Of a stretch of DNA of 64,000 bases, positions 1 through 13,690 are shown piece after piece (position 1 is the stretch's first letter; each line of letters begins with the position of its first letter). The DNA lies in the NCBI GenBank assembly GCA_012295275.1, contig CM022672.1, positions 29,614,472-29,678,471 of the forward strand, written 5' to 3'. This DNA comes from Chrysomallon squamiferum (Eukaryota > Mollusca > Gastropoda > Neomphalida > Peltospiridae). The position numbers and the translations under genes were made by a program. The notes beneath the pieces were generated by a model, which did not search any database, had not been told where the DNA came from, and worked only from the letters and a program-made list of their open reading frames with translations.

Positions 1-1000
1 TGGCCTTAATTTGCATATTGTGCGGATTGCCCAAGGATGACAGAGTGGTATCATTCAGATTCTTAAAGAGCACATCTCGGAGGTATAGAAACAGCAAAAA
101 AACTTTGTACAGACCGCAATGCACGCTTATCGGTCCCTGCCACCGGACTATATCGTTTTTCATTCCTACTGTTTAAAACACACGATACTCGCCAGTTCAG
201 TATTCAAGTTTAAACAGGATGTATTTTTGGCGGGGAGAAGTGTATTATTTTACACTGACCACCTACAAACCAGTTGTTGTGTCTCCTATTAATTATATTG
301 TTGCAAATTGTGACAGTCATTTTATAAAATTAGTTATATGTATCAAATTATAAATGTAACTCCTCTGTTTAATGAAAGAAAAAGTGAGATTACTGACAAA
401 AAATTATATATCATTTTCAAGGTACTAGCGGTACTCAGATAATATTTAATCATATCATCTCAAAACGTGGTAGATAAACAAATTATAAAGTAGGTGTATA
501 TATCATAATTAAGTGTTAGATTGGGAAATAAATTTACTTTATCGACTGAGAATAATAACATTCACTGAATTAGATTAGTTATGGAGGTTGGGTTTATGTT
601 ATATTATTTTCTACTTCCAAACTGTCCTCTACTTTGTTGTTTTTTAAACTTACAGATTATTTCTCTAGTGTGCCTCAAGCCGTGATTATTACTGTTTTTG
701 CTTTTACTGTTGTTGTTATAATTGTTATTGTTATTGTTATTTCTTTATTGTTGTTGTTGTGGTTGCCTTTCTTCTTTTTATTATTATTATTATCATCATT
801 ATTATTAGTATTAGTATTATAAGAATTATTATTAGTATTACTGTTTGCTACAATGTATAAAATGTTCTGTTCACAGATATGAAGGATGTTCTTTGACCCC
901 TCTCTCATTACTACATACAAACAACAAAACATGGTAACTGATATGTCAAAAATCGTGACTAGATACTGATTTCGATAACACAATCGGACATCTGTAGAGA
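1..1000. other. AT-rich non-coding stretch
   Basis: No gene is visible. The only structure is an imperfect TTG/TTA-rich trinucleotide tract around 700-840, which produces spurious open frames on both strands. Confidence 0.6.
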
Positions 1001-1011
1001 CGAGTTTTAAA

Positions 1012-1260
1012 TAATACTGTTACAAATCAGATTTCGTCTTTTGTTTTCTCTGCACGCTCGAGTTTGAACAAGGACTGATTCACAATAATTACAGAGGAGG
1101 GACACAGGGCCGGTACTAGGATAAGGAAGAAAACCACATATTTATGTTTCATTTTGCTTTATTTAGTTTAGTTAAGAGAGAGAAAGAGTTATAAATAAGG
1201 GAAATTAAGTTCTCTTCATTTTAATGTTTCTTTCCATTGAAAAATGTTAGACTTTTGGGC
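1012..1260. repeat. Diverged partial copy of the tandem cassette
   Basis: The stretch resembles the core of the downstream cassettes: a block ending in gggccggtact near 1,108-1,118 matches the same motif in each full unit, but with many substitutions and gaps. The following part (to 1,260) resembles the 5,655-5,710 portion of unit B. It looks like an old, shortened outer copy of the array. Confidence 0.7.
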
Positions 1261-1874
1261 AAATAATCAATATAGAAGTACAAGCAAGAGAAATGGCAAG
1301 TTAAAACAAAGAAAAGAAAACAATTACCCGAAAGGCTAAAAACGTGACTCCATATTAAATTTAGACCTCATTGGGATTAGAGGTTATGTTTTCTGTTTTG
1401 TTTACTGTGCACGCTCAGGTCAGTTCGAACAAGGGACTCATTCACAATAATCTAAGAGGAGGGTGACAGGGCCGGTACTGAGAGTTGTAGAAAGTAATGG
1501 TCAGAAATAAAATTGAGAAAGATACTTGGACACACAGACAAATAGAGAGAGATCCAACAGCAAGAACGAAAACATTATAATGTTAAATGTCTTGACAAAT
1601 TCTTAGCTCGGGAAATAATATCAATGAAATAGTTATTAAAATAACTTTACAAAACTTTTCTCCTCCTATGATCCCACTGAATGACGTCACATGATGCTGA
1701 AGTTGTCTAAAGTTTTCTGACAAAGCTGTAAAATATGACCGGTTACGTAATTAATTAATTAGTTAACGATAATGACTATAATGTTCTTAAAATTACTACA
1801 AATACTATATAATTTACTTATTAATTAAGGGTGTTGCAATACTGTAGCAAATGTTTTTATTTACTGTTTTATTT

Positions 1875-1886
<12 letters not shown>

Positions 1887-1966
<80 letters not shown>
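1887..1966. repeat. (GA)n microsatellite in unit A
   Basis: About 40 GA repeats after a short poly-A run. The same tract occurs at the equivalent place in units B and C, with different lengths. Confidence 0.95.
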
Positions 1967-1968
<2 letters not shown>

Positions 1969-2086
1969 ATAAATAATGGAAATAAAGTTACAACATTCAA
2001 ATGTTAAGATCGACCTTACGTTAATGCAAACGACGTTGACAATCTTACGACTATCTTGTAATCATAGGAAATGAGTCAGAGGATTA

Positions 2087-2774
2087 CAGTATTCCCTCGC
2101 TATTCGCGGGGGTTACGTTCTTTACCCCCTCGCGAACAGCGAAAAACCGCGAATATTGGATGCAGTTTTAAAACGTCTATTATGAGATTATATACGGTAC
2201 TAAATGCTTCCCAAACACTTTCTAAAGACACTCTTACTCATTAATACAGTAATAATGTAGTAATGATAATGTAAACACATTTTAATTTTGTACTGAAACA
2301 ATATTTTAATCAGAAAGAAACGTAAGTACAGGAGGACAGTAACACCGCATAGCATAGTTACCCATACAGTATTACTGTACCGTAAAGTCATTTTCTATGC
2401 GTACAACATATGTATTAGAATTGACAGAAAGTGGAACAAATTTAAAGGCAAACAGACAGATAAATACAGTACGCACAGTTCAGGTAATGATAATAGAATT
2501 CAGTAATAATATGCAATTAAAAACATTATTAATACACGGTCACAAAAAGTATGCACTGTACATACAGTGTATGCATTTATAAAAAAAATACGAATTGTAT
2601 TGCAATAATAATTGAAAAAATTTGATACTGTTTGTGCGGTTTACCGAGCATTTGTTTTTATGACGTTATGACCCTAGCCTGGTATACCAGCATACGATGC
2701 GATAGGGTTAAGAGACTAACCCGCGATCATGCGGGGACGCGAATGGGGAAACGCGAACAGCTGAGGGTATACTG
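2087..2774. mobile_element. Non-autonomous pogo/Tigger-like element (MITE) with TA duplication
   Basis: The 688-bp block interrupts cassette A exactly where unit B reads ggattacttagaac. Its ends are imperfect inverted repeats: the left begins CAGTATTCCCTCGCTATTCG, and the reverse complement of the right begins CAGTATACCCTCAGCTGTTC. It is flanked by TA on both sides (2,085-2,086 and 2,775-2,776), the target duplication typical of the Tc1/mariner superfamily. The CCCTCG...TTCGCGG ends resemble pogo/Tigger-type termini (family knowledge). The interior is AT-rich and encodes no transposase, so movement would have needed an enzyme supplied elsewhere. Confidence 0.85.
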
Positions 2775-4235
2775 TACTTAGAACCGATAACAATATGTTA
2801 ACACCATGACTCACATGGCTAGACTCTAAACAAAAACCCCAGCATAATACCAAAAAGAATAAAGGGGTAAAAATGATAAAAAAAAAAAAAAAAAAAAAAA
2901 ATGAAACTAAATCAGTGTAAAATGCTGATGTAAAAAACTGTAATCTAAGTATAACAAATAGAAAAAAAACAAAATATATATGACAAACAGGCTTCTAATG
3001 GATATTCATAATAGCATCAGGAAAATTCAAACAGCTCTTGTAATTTTTTCCCTTCTAGTACAAACATGACAATGTGCCAACAAAATAAGGATTTTCTTAA
3101 AATGACACTTTAGCCTTTCACACCCCAGTTACGTAAAACTTCCATGTGAAAAGTCACAGGGGGAAAAAATGTCAAAGAAGGCTTTCCGCAGAAAACAAAA
3201 TCACGGACTGAAATATAGACTGACTTTTCTGAGCTATTTGTTATGTATATTTTGGATTATCAAGTGTTAAACTGTGCTTCTGTCGTCTACAGGTGAAAAT
3301 TACAGGTGAGGGTAATGTGGATTTCCTTGTTTTTACAATCTTTGAAATTTCTTTACATCTCCAAACATATCCGTTCTGTTCATTTCAATGGTGTTTTTCC
3401 ATTGAAGAATATTCGACTTTTGTGTTAGGACATTTTTTTCCGCAAATATGCTTGTTTGCAGCAAAATAATTTGGTATCTAATTACGAATATCACATACAG
3501 TTTGACAGAGTGAGAGATCATATTTCGCCTTATCAATATAAAGGTTATAAAGTACCGTTATCACAGCAGTACTGATATATATAAACATAATATTAAGCAA
3601 TCTAATTGTTTTTTTTTTATATTGTTTTACAACGAGAGAATATATAAAAGTTATCTAAAATTTAATGGAAAGTAAATATTGTCAATCCATATTTGTATTT
3701 TATTTTATTCTTTTTCAATGTATTTTATTAATATCTGTTCTAGTCAAGTCTTTATTTTAAACCATTTTATTTGATTTTAATTTTTATTGTCCTGTTCTAT
3801 TTCAATTTACTTCATTTTGTGGTGTTTATTGAATTTTTTTATATGTTCGATTTAATTTTAGTTTTCTAACACTTCGTAACCTATAAGTAGATATATATGA
3901 TGTTTACTGTGCTTAGAATAAATATTGTGCCGTCCTCTTTATAAAATAGCTTACAATACAAATCACCTTCATACACATGCATAGACACAGACCCGAGTTT
4001 TAACGTAACAAGAACAATAACAACAACTTCGATATCTATATAAAGTATGTACTTATGTAGTATCCCTGTCTCATTCACACGTGCAAACAACGAACATAAA
4101 TATTATACATCATTACATAAATAAAGTTATTATTGTGATATATTGATTTGATAGTGATAATATGTAAAGAGAAAGAGAAATAAACAAATAAATTAAAATA
4201 TAAATTAATAAATAATGAATAGAGAAGTAAGGGCA

Positions 4236-6518
<2,283 letters not shown>

Positions 6519-7117
6519 AGAGAATTGGCAAGTTAAAACAAAGAAGAGAAAAGAATTAGTCGAAATACTAAAAACGTGACTCCATATTAAATTTAGTACC
6601 TCAGTGGGGTCAGAGGTTATGTTTTGTCTTTTGTTTACTGTGCACGCTCAGGTTAGTTCGAACAAGGGACTCATTCACAATAATCTAAGAGGAGGGTGAC
6701 AGGGCCGGTACTGAGAGTTGTAGAAAGTAATGGTCAGAAATAAAATTGAGAAAGACAGTTCGACACACAAACAAATAGACAGATATCCAACAACAAGAAC
6801 GGAAACATTATAATGTTAAATGTCTTGATAAATTCTTAGCTCGGGAAATAATATTAATGAAATAGTTATTAAAATAACTTTACAAAACTTTTATCCTCCT
6901 ATGATCCCAATGAATGACGTCACATGATGTTGGTTGTCTAAAGTTTTCTGACAAAGCTGTAAAATATGACCGGTTACGTAATTAATTAATTAGTTAACGA
7001 TAATGGCTATAATGTTCTTAAAATTACTACAAATACTATATAATTTACTTATTAATTAAGGGTGTTGCAATACTATAGCAAATGTTTTTATTTACTGTTT
7101 TATTTATTTATAAAAAA

Positions 7118-7208
<91 letters not shown>

Positions 7209-7930
7209 ATAAATAATGGAAATAAAGATACAACATTCAAATGTTATGATCGACCTTTCGTTACGATCTTACGAAAGAAGGCTTTCCGTAGAAAATAAAA
7301 TCACGCACTGAAATATAGACTGATGTTTTCTGATGTTCTTGTTATGTATAGTTTGGATCATGAAGTGTTAAACTGTGCTTCTGTCGTCTACAGGTGAAAA
7401 TTACAGGTGAGGGTAATGTGGATTTTCTTGTTTTTACAGTCTTTTAATTTTCGTTATTTCTGGTAAGATATCCGTTCTGTTCATTTTAATGTTTTATTCC
7501 GTTGAATAATTTTCGACTTTTGGGTTATGAGAAGATTTTCGGAAACATGATTGTTTGCAGCGAAATAATATGTTATCTAATTATGAACGTCACATACAAT
7601 TTTACAGAGTGAGAGATCATATTTCGCCTTATCAGTATTAGGGCTATTATGTTCTGTTATAACAGCAGTACTAAAATTTATAAAAAAAGACATAATATTT
7701 TACAGTATTATTGTTTATTTTTATATTGTTGTAAAACGATAGAATATATATAAGTTAAATAAAAGTTAATTAAATGTAAATATTGTGAATCTATGTTTTT
7801 ATTTTATTTTATTCTTTTTTAATATATTTTATTGTTATCTATTTTAGTCAAGTTTTGATTGTACACCATTTTCGTTTTATTTTAATTGACACTATACTTT
7901 TCAATTTCAATTTACTTTAATTGGTGGTGT

Positions 7931-7961
<31 letters not shown>

Positions 7962-7965
7962 CTTA
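6519..7965. repeat. Tandem cassette unit C, deleted and diverged at its 3' end
   Basis: Third unit. From 6,519 to the (GA)n tract at 7,121-7,206 it is almost identical to unit B. Right after the tract it becomes clearly diverged, and about 450 bp present in A and B is missing: the text jumps from the gatcttacg region to the aaggctttccg region at ~7,266-7,280. The tail to ~7,965 is a degraded version of 3,590-3,800 and ends in a TTTA repeat. The (GA)n tract therefore marks a homology break. Confidence 0.8.
7121..7206. repeat. (GA)n microsatellite in unit C
   Basis: About 43 GA repeats; identity with unit B is very high on its left side and drops on its right side. Confidence 0.95.
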
Positions 7966-8981
7966 CTTACATCGATTTACATATTATTCTTTTTTGTTCA
8001 TATTTAAATTGAAAAAAGTATAATAATTAAATATAGATATTTATTTTATGAATTTATTTATTTATTTATTCGTATTCTGTTAATATGTAAGCTATATGTA
8101 ATGCGTATTCGTAGCAGACGCACGATCTGATGGACTGAGACATGAACATATATATAGATATATAGATAGACAGACAGGCATTGAGAGGTAGGTGGGTTTG
8201 ACTGGTTTGTAAGTTAGTATATTAGGTAGTTAGTTACATATGTATGTAGATGTAAGAAGGTAAACTATACAGTTAATAGTTATTACATTTTTTGAAATTT
8301 AATGGTTTCTGCTGTTGACTTAAAATCAAGTGTACTGGGCGTACCTCTGCGGTTAAAGGCAGGTCATAAGATTAGTTCTCATTAAAAATGCCAATAATAA
8401 GCACTTCCGGTTCCTACCAATGTCTAGCAATTTATTCAAAAGTCTTGCAAGGCCACTTCATTCAAAGAATCTTTGCGGAAAGAAAAACAGATCTTACTCA
8501 AATCTTAGTTCAGTATATCAATATTTTTAGTGATAGTCAAATTTGTCAAAAATCTGCATTTTTGTTATATTTTGTTTATAAAACTTTGAAAATTCTTATT
8601 TGTTTCACAATTAATGGCAAACAAGTATACGTATCTTCTATTCGTAAAGTCTGTGTGTTACGTCACGGTTAATTTTGAGACTGATAGATTACACTAATAT
8701 TTTTTTACTTTCGAGACTTGTCTTTTTTTTAATTTTTTTTTTTTTTAGCTACTCAGGGAGCGGTTTTCAAACAAATTGTTAAAGCTGCTCCCAGTTAGTT
8801 TGCCCGTCTATTTCTTTCATATAAGGCCATTAGACAGTGTTTCATACAAAAAATCAGGAAATATTGAAACAATCTGTATCCTAACCCAAAGAAGAAAATA
8901 AACACACTCGATACTTTATCTTGTAAGCAGGTGAAGCGGTTCAAAGTGCTTCTGCCGACTGCAAGCAGTCTCCTACACCTT
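7966..8981. other. AT-rich non-coding stretch
   Basis: It holds TTTA-type repeats (to ~8,075), a poly-T run near 8,725-8,748 and an open frame of 94 codons at 8,388-8,672 with no recognisable domain and no neighbouring exon signals. Nothing here can be supported as a gene. It may include upstream non-coding exons or promoter of the sulfotransferase gene, but none is identifiable. Confidence 0.5.
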
Positions 8982-10052
8982 TACACTCAGGCCAAGTTGT
9001 TTTGTTACAGCGTCTCTGTATCACTCGTACTATCATGCAAAGACACGACAGATAAATAGTTTATAGGCACCTATACTAGGTTTTATCTATTTGAGAATCC
9101 AGCCCTCATTAGTGCAATATGAGATGTTGCATTATTAGAATACTTCAGTTATATACATGGAACTGATCATTTAGATTTGTCAAGATATATTTCACTCAAA
9201 ATATTTACTTTTCACTGACAAATATAATTGGTCTTTGCAAAATATATAAAAGTATTCTGACCTGACAAAACATTATCTTGATAAAGTAGGAAACCCTGAA
9301 ACGTAAGCCACTTCTTCCAATATTCTTCTCTGTATTTCGTCCTGAGTGAACTGAACTTCACTGCATAGTACTTTTGTTAGATACCAGAAAGTAACAGAAT
9401 ACATCACAGCAAACTGGTAGTGATGGCAAAGATATATTTTCTTGATACTCGATATCGTGTCAGTGATAGTTTATGATCAGGTTTTTATTGCATATCATCA
9501 CTACATCAGTAACAACATAAAAAAAAAATAAAAACGAAAATAAAAATAATACACAAACTAACATATCATTTACAGCTAATAATTAATTATCCAGCTGTTA
9601 ATTTATCCTTTATTTGATCATTGTTTACTCATTCACTGATTCTTTCACGTATCAATTAATGCTTTATTCTTTTGTTTATTAATAAATTATTTGTTCGTTC
9701 GTTCATTCATTATTCATTGTTCTATACATTGTTTGTTCAGCAGATGTCAAATCATCTGAAATAGATGTATACATTTCTTTTTTTTTTTACTATGAATTAA
9801 TATTTATTTTCAGGTACCAAAATACTGGAAGATGGTGTTTCGTCGTTTTTGCCGATCACGGTAAATTATTATTTTCATATATAAACATTACTGATACTTT
9901 TTAATTGTATCGGGAATTTAAACAGAAGATATTCCAATGCCCTACATGACCGTAATTCATTAATAATGAAATTACTGTTATTATTATTATTATTATTTCT
10001 TCTTCTTCTTCTTCTTCTTCTTAATACTCATGATTTCAGTTTATGTTTACAT
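8982..10052. repeat. Duplicated ~1.05-kb segment, copy 1 (5' part of the sulfotransferase gene)
   Basis: Nearly the whole segment recurs in the same orientation at 27,361-28,398. Shared landmarks include the start at tacactcagg, the gagaatccagcc motif, and the exon with its acceptor and donor at 9,814-9,860. Similarity stops abruptly after gtttatgtttacat in both copies. This copy is joined to the complete sulfotransferase exon 2, so it is probably the source copy. Confidence 0.9.
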
Positions 10053-10702
10053 ACGTTTTACACATATATGTCTGTTTGTCTGAAATCTTGTATATGTGTA
10101 CATATGTTGGTATCTTTGTAATCATTTGAAATTCGTTGGCGAAATGTTTTGCTCTCTCATTCATACAAAAAAAAAATAAAAATAAAAATAAATAATAAAA
10201 AGAAACAACAAATTATACTCATATGAAACAATGTTGTTATTAGATCAACTGGCGCTAAGAGATCTCGTTTATGAAGATCGCTGTCATTACAGACTTTATT
10301 TGAAAACGTGTTGTATATTGTTAGAAAAATTGTCAAGGTTACTAATTATACTCCACGATTTAGTAAAAATAACCTGATTTTAATTCTTTATTCATGTTAC
10401 ATCAGTTTAGTAACATTTGTTATCCGGGCAAATATAGAATATTTTCGCTTTTTAACTGGGTGTACGTCCCGTTTGTGAATGGTTTTGTGAATTATGTTTG
10501 AGTTAGCGTATGTATGTGGATGTATGTGAGGGTAACATACCTGTGTATGAGTGATTTTTTTTCATATGTTTGCTTCTGTAAATGAGCGTGTGCGTGTCAG
10601 TCATCAGTGTGAATATACTTGGCCCATGCTTGCCAATGGTCACTTCTTAGAAAACAATGAAATTCAGTTTTGTTTTCTTTATTTATTTTGTTTATTTATT
10701 TA

Positions 10703-10783
<81 letters not shown>

Positions 10784-12006
10784 CTGTTTGTTTATTTATT
10801 TATATATTTATTTATTTCAGCATCTTAGTCATCGTCGGGTGTATTACGTTCGTTTTATTGATTGCATACAACAAACCAGCATTTTTAGAGTTATCTTTCA
10901 AAGAAGAACTTTCTTCCAAATGCTTAACAACTCGACAACCCAATTTTTGCGGTATCACAACAAGAGAAAACAGTTCTGATGTTCGGCACGTTGTGTTCAT
11001 TAAGGTGCACAAAGCTGCCAGTACAACTATTATGGATATTATTGTTCGTTTCGGTCTTTCACTGAACCTGACTTTTGCTACTCCTCGAAATGGCAATTTG
11101 ATCAGCGAAAGCCGAACTCTTTTGTCGACAGATATTCTTCCGTCGGTTCACAGTGGAAAATATGACATACTGTGTAATCACGTGATCTTTAACAAACCAG
11201 TGATATCAAACTACTTTCCTTCAGATACCAAATATATTGCAGTGTTACGTGATCCATTTGATCAGATGGTTTCAGCATTCATGTACTATAAGACTGTATA
11301 CAGAATATCCTATCTACTCAAAATAACTGGTGAAAATCCAGTATCAGCTTACCTCGAGAATCCACTTTTACACGAACCCAGTAACCCAGTGTATTCATTT
11401 ACCAATAACCGAATGTCTGTAGATTTGGGTTACGATCCAAGCAAACTGAAAAACTCTGATGAAGCTGATTATCTGAGGTTCATAAAACAGTTAGAGAATG
11501 ACCTTGATCTTGTTTTAATTGTAGAATATTTCGATGAATCTGTTGTACTACTTCGTCGCGTTCTATGCTGGAAAATGAAAGACATTATTTACATCACAGC
11601 AAACGCTTTGAAAAAACAAGATGATTATTTTTCACCCGAAGATCGCTATCGGCATCAAAAATTTGCACGGGTTGACTATGCAGTTTACAATCATTTTTAC
11701 AAATTGTTCTGGCGTAAGGTTTTCGAACACGGACCTAATTTCTTCGATGAAGTTCACACATTCCAAACAATTCGTCGCCAGGTGCGTACCTTCTGTTCAC
11801 GTAAATTAAACGAGAGTGAACGCTTGCACGTGAAGGAAAGCAAGTGGAGTCCGAAATTTGACGTGACCGCCACAGACTGCAGACTTATGACAATGGAAGA
11901 GATTCCGTTGGTTGAACTGGTGAGGCAGTATCATCTAAAAATGCTGAAGGATCATCATGACGAAAGTAAAACCAGAAGTGAAGATTCAAAGTCTAAGCAA
12001 AACTAA
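9832..12006 (+). CDS. Galactose 3-O-sulfotransferase (Gal3ST / galactosylceramide sulfotransferase family)
   Basis: Golgi type II membrane enzyme predicted to transfer sulfate from PAPS to the 3-OH of galactose on glycolipids or glycans. Two coding exons are proposed: 9,832-9,860, from an internal exon starting after cag at 9,813 and ending at a gtaaat donor, and 10,821-12,006 after the tttatttcag acceptor. Together they give 1,215 nt, 404 residues plus stop, close to the ~420 residues of human GAL3ST1. The N-terminus is MVFRRFCRSR, a short basic cytosolic tail, followed at once by a hydrophobic anchor (ILVIVGCITFVLLIA). The 5'-phosphosulfate loop is KVHKAASTT, near 11,002-11,028; the 3'-phosphate motif is VLRDPFDQMVSAF, near 11,240. 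The split codon CG|C fits the joined frame. An alternative ATG at 10,657 would translate a TTA/TAG microsatellite and is rejected. The 5' UTR exon is not identified; substrate specificity is unknown. Confidence 0.9.
10704..10783. repeat. Compound (ATT)n-(TAG)n microsatellite in the sulfotransferase intron
   Basis: ATT repeats (to ~10,740) switch directly to TAG repeats (to ~10,783), 38 bases upstream of the exon 2 acceptor at 10,820. It keeps a frame open across the intron end, which creates a false poly-Ile/poly-Ser N-terminus. Confidence 0.95.
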
Positions 12007-12157
12007 GAAAAATGTAAATATATGTATATGTTCTTTATCTATCTGAATTGGTTTTATTATTATTATTATTATTATTTTTTATTTTTACTATTATTATCTC
12101 ATTTTGTGTTGTTGTTTTTGCTATTGTTGTTTCATTTAAGTTCTTAATTTCTAAATA
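12007..12157. other. Sulfotransferase 3' flank
   Basis: AT-rich sequence with a TTA microsatellite at ~12,053-12,077. It presumably contains 3' UTR, but no canonical AATAAA is obvious close to the stop codon. Confidence 0.5.
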
Positions 12158-12814
12158 CAGTGGTACCTTGACTTAAGAGTTTAACTCGTTCAGTGAGAGA
12201 CCTCGTAACTCAGTTTGTTCGTATATCAAATCAGTTTTCTCAAATGAAATTAACTAAAATACCGTTAATCCGTTCCAGCTCCGACAAAACCACCCCAATT
12301 GTTTATAACGTGTTTTTAACTAAGAAAAAATGTTTTTATAAACGAGAAATATTGCATAAAAAACAATGAAAAGAGGATGTAAACAAATAAATTGGCTTTG
12401 TAAAGTGTATTTATCTCGGAGATAAGACATTATTTGAATGCCTTTGACCAGAGTTATAGCCTTTATCCACGTGTGCTTCGTGGTACATATCGTAGAAGCA
12501 CTAAGCTTGTACTGCCTTGCTAAGTCTTTTCAGCACTATATTTTGCACTCACTTTCGTAGGATCCATAGTCAGAAAAAGGAGGTTTGGCAAAACACTGCA
12601 CAAATCGCGAGCACAGCACAACACAGATGCTTTAACGGCGAGATCACCACGTCAAGGAAACGAGTGAAACGCGAGATGCTGGCCGGATGTTTTGTTCTTA
12701 GTTTCGCTGACGGCGTATCTGAACCTCGCCCGTATCTCGATTTTTAGTTCGGAATTCAAAGCAGAGAATCGGAAAACTCGTAATCTGGTGCAGCCGGAAG
12801 TCAAGGCACCACAG
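12158..12814. mobile_element. MITE-like element, CAGTGGTACCTTGACTT ends
   Basis: The left end CAGTGGTACCTTGACTT is mirrored at the right end, whose reverse complement reads CTGTGGTGCCTTGACTT. A second inner match pairs the left tttaactcg region with the right actcgtaa region. The left flank is TA. No transposase is present; open frames at 12,517-12,901 have no recognisable domain. A second, truncated right end of this family occurs at 31,485-31,547 with CACTG|TA, supporting a TA target. The superfamily cannot be assigned by eye. Confidence 0.75.
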
Positions 12815-12821
12815 TTTATCT

Positions 12822-13690
12822 ATGTTACGGTGTGGTCTTTTAAAACGATAGTGTTTTTACAATATGTATCTGCGTTCCAGTATCCTTATTCAACACGATG
12901 AACATTTGTACAATGTAACAATATATATTTATATCCCAGTATTGTGAATTAACACGATACACCTTTCTATCGTTATTTTCTTGTAACAGTATATATTTAT
13001 ATTCGAGTATGGTTAACTTTTATACAATATAACAATATGTATCTATGTTCCACTATGGTTATTTAACTTTATGAACCTATGTACAGTATGACAGGATTTA
13101 TATGCTACTCAGTGTTTATATAACAGGATGATTTTTTATACAATATATCAACATATATTTATGTTCCAGTATCCTTATTTAACATGATAAGTCTTTGTAC
13201 AACACGACAAGTCTTTGTACGATATGGTGATTTAAAACGATAGTGTTTTTACAAGACAACAATATATATCCGTGTTCCATTATCCTTATTTAACACAAAG
13301 AAGATTTGTACAATGTAACGATATGTACTTATATTTCAGTATTGTGAATTAACACGATAAACCTTTGTATCGTTATTTAACATGATACGTGTATATTTAT
13401 GTTCCAATATCGTTACTTAACACGATACGTCTTGGTACAACCCAACAATACACACCTATGTTCTAGTATGGTTAATTAACCTGATAAACCTTTGTACAAT
13501 ATAACAATATGTATTTATATTTCCAGTATGGTTATTTAAAACGATAAATCTTTCTACAATATAACAATATATATTTATGTTGCAGTATCGTTATTTAACA
13601 CGATATGTCTTTATACTATATAACAATGTATATTTATGTTCCAATATGATGATTTAACACTCCAATCTTGTGTACAATGATACAATAAGA
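12822..13690. repeat. ~60-bp satellite array (about 14 units)
   Basis: Degenerate tandem units of roughly 60 bases share the pattern tttaacacgataaacctttg...acaatataacaatat...tatgttccagtatggttat. Units vary by substitution and small indels. Related blocks occur at 28,415-28,690 (about 4-5 units) and 31,557-31,612 (one unit). No coding potential. Confidence 0.88.

Larger units (their letters stand above)
1284..4235. repeat. Tandem cassette unit A (with inserted element)
   Basis: First full unit of a direct tandem repeat, starting at the aagtacaagcaagagaaatgg region and ending where the same text restarts near 4,236. Without the 688-bp element at 2,087-2,774 the unit is about 2.26 kb, close to unit B. 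It contains a (GA)n tract at 1,887-1,966, a gatgacgtcac-like CRE-type motif near 1,682 and a conserved splice-like motif at 3,291-3,310. No convincing protein is encoded; open frames of 60-70 codons are not conserved as coding sequence. Confidence 0.85.

Noticed and set aside
1400-1440. tRNA-like B-box (cagttcgaacaaggg) in the cassettes
   Set aside because: No matching A-box, acceptor stem or cloverleaf could be built around it.
3881-4090. Pair of ~69-codon minus-strand frames (also 6,167-6,373) that look conserved
   Set aside because: They are conserved only because they lie in near-identical tandem cassettes; the two copies differ by an in-frame 3-nt deletion, and no family is recognisable.
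10657-10820. N-terminal extension of the sulfotransferase (MKFSFVFF... with poly-Ile and poly-Ser)
   Set aside because: It translates an intronic ATT/TAG microsatellite and reads through the acceptor at 10,820; the 9,832 exon gives a family-like N-terminus in the correct phase.
12820-13690. CRISPR-like array
   Set aside because: The repeats are degenerate contiguous ~60-bp satellite units with no unique spacers, in an animal genome.
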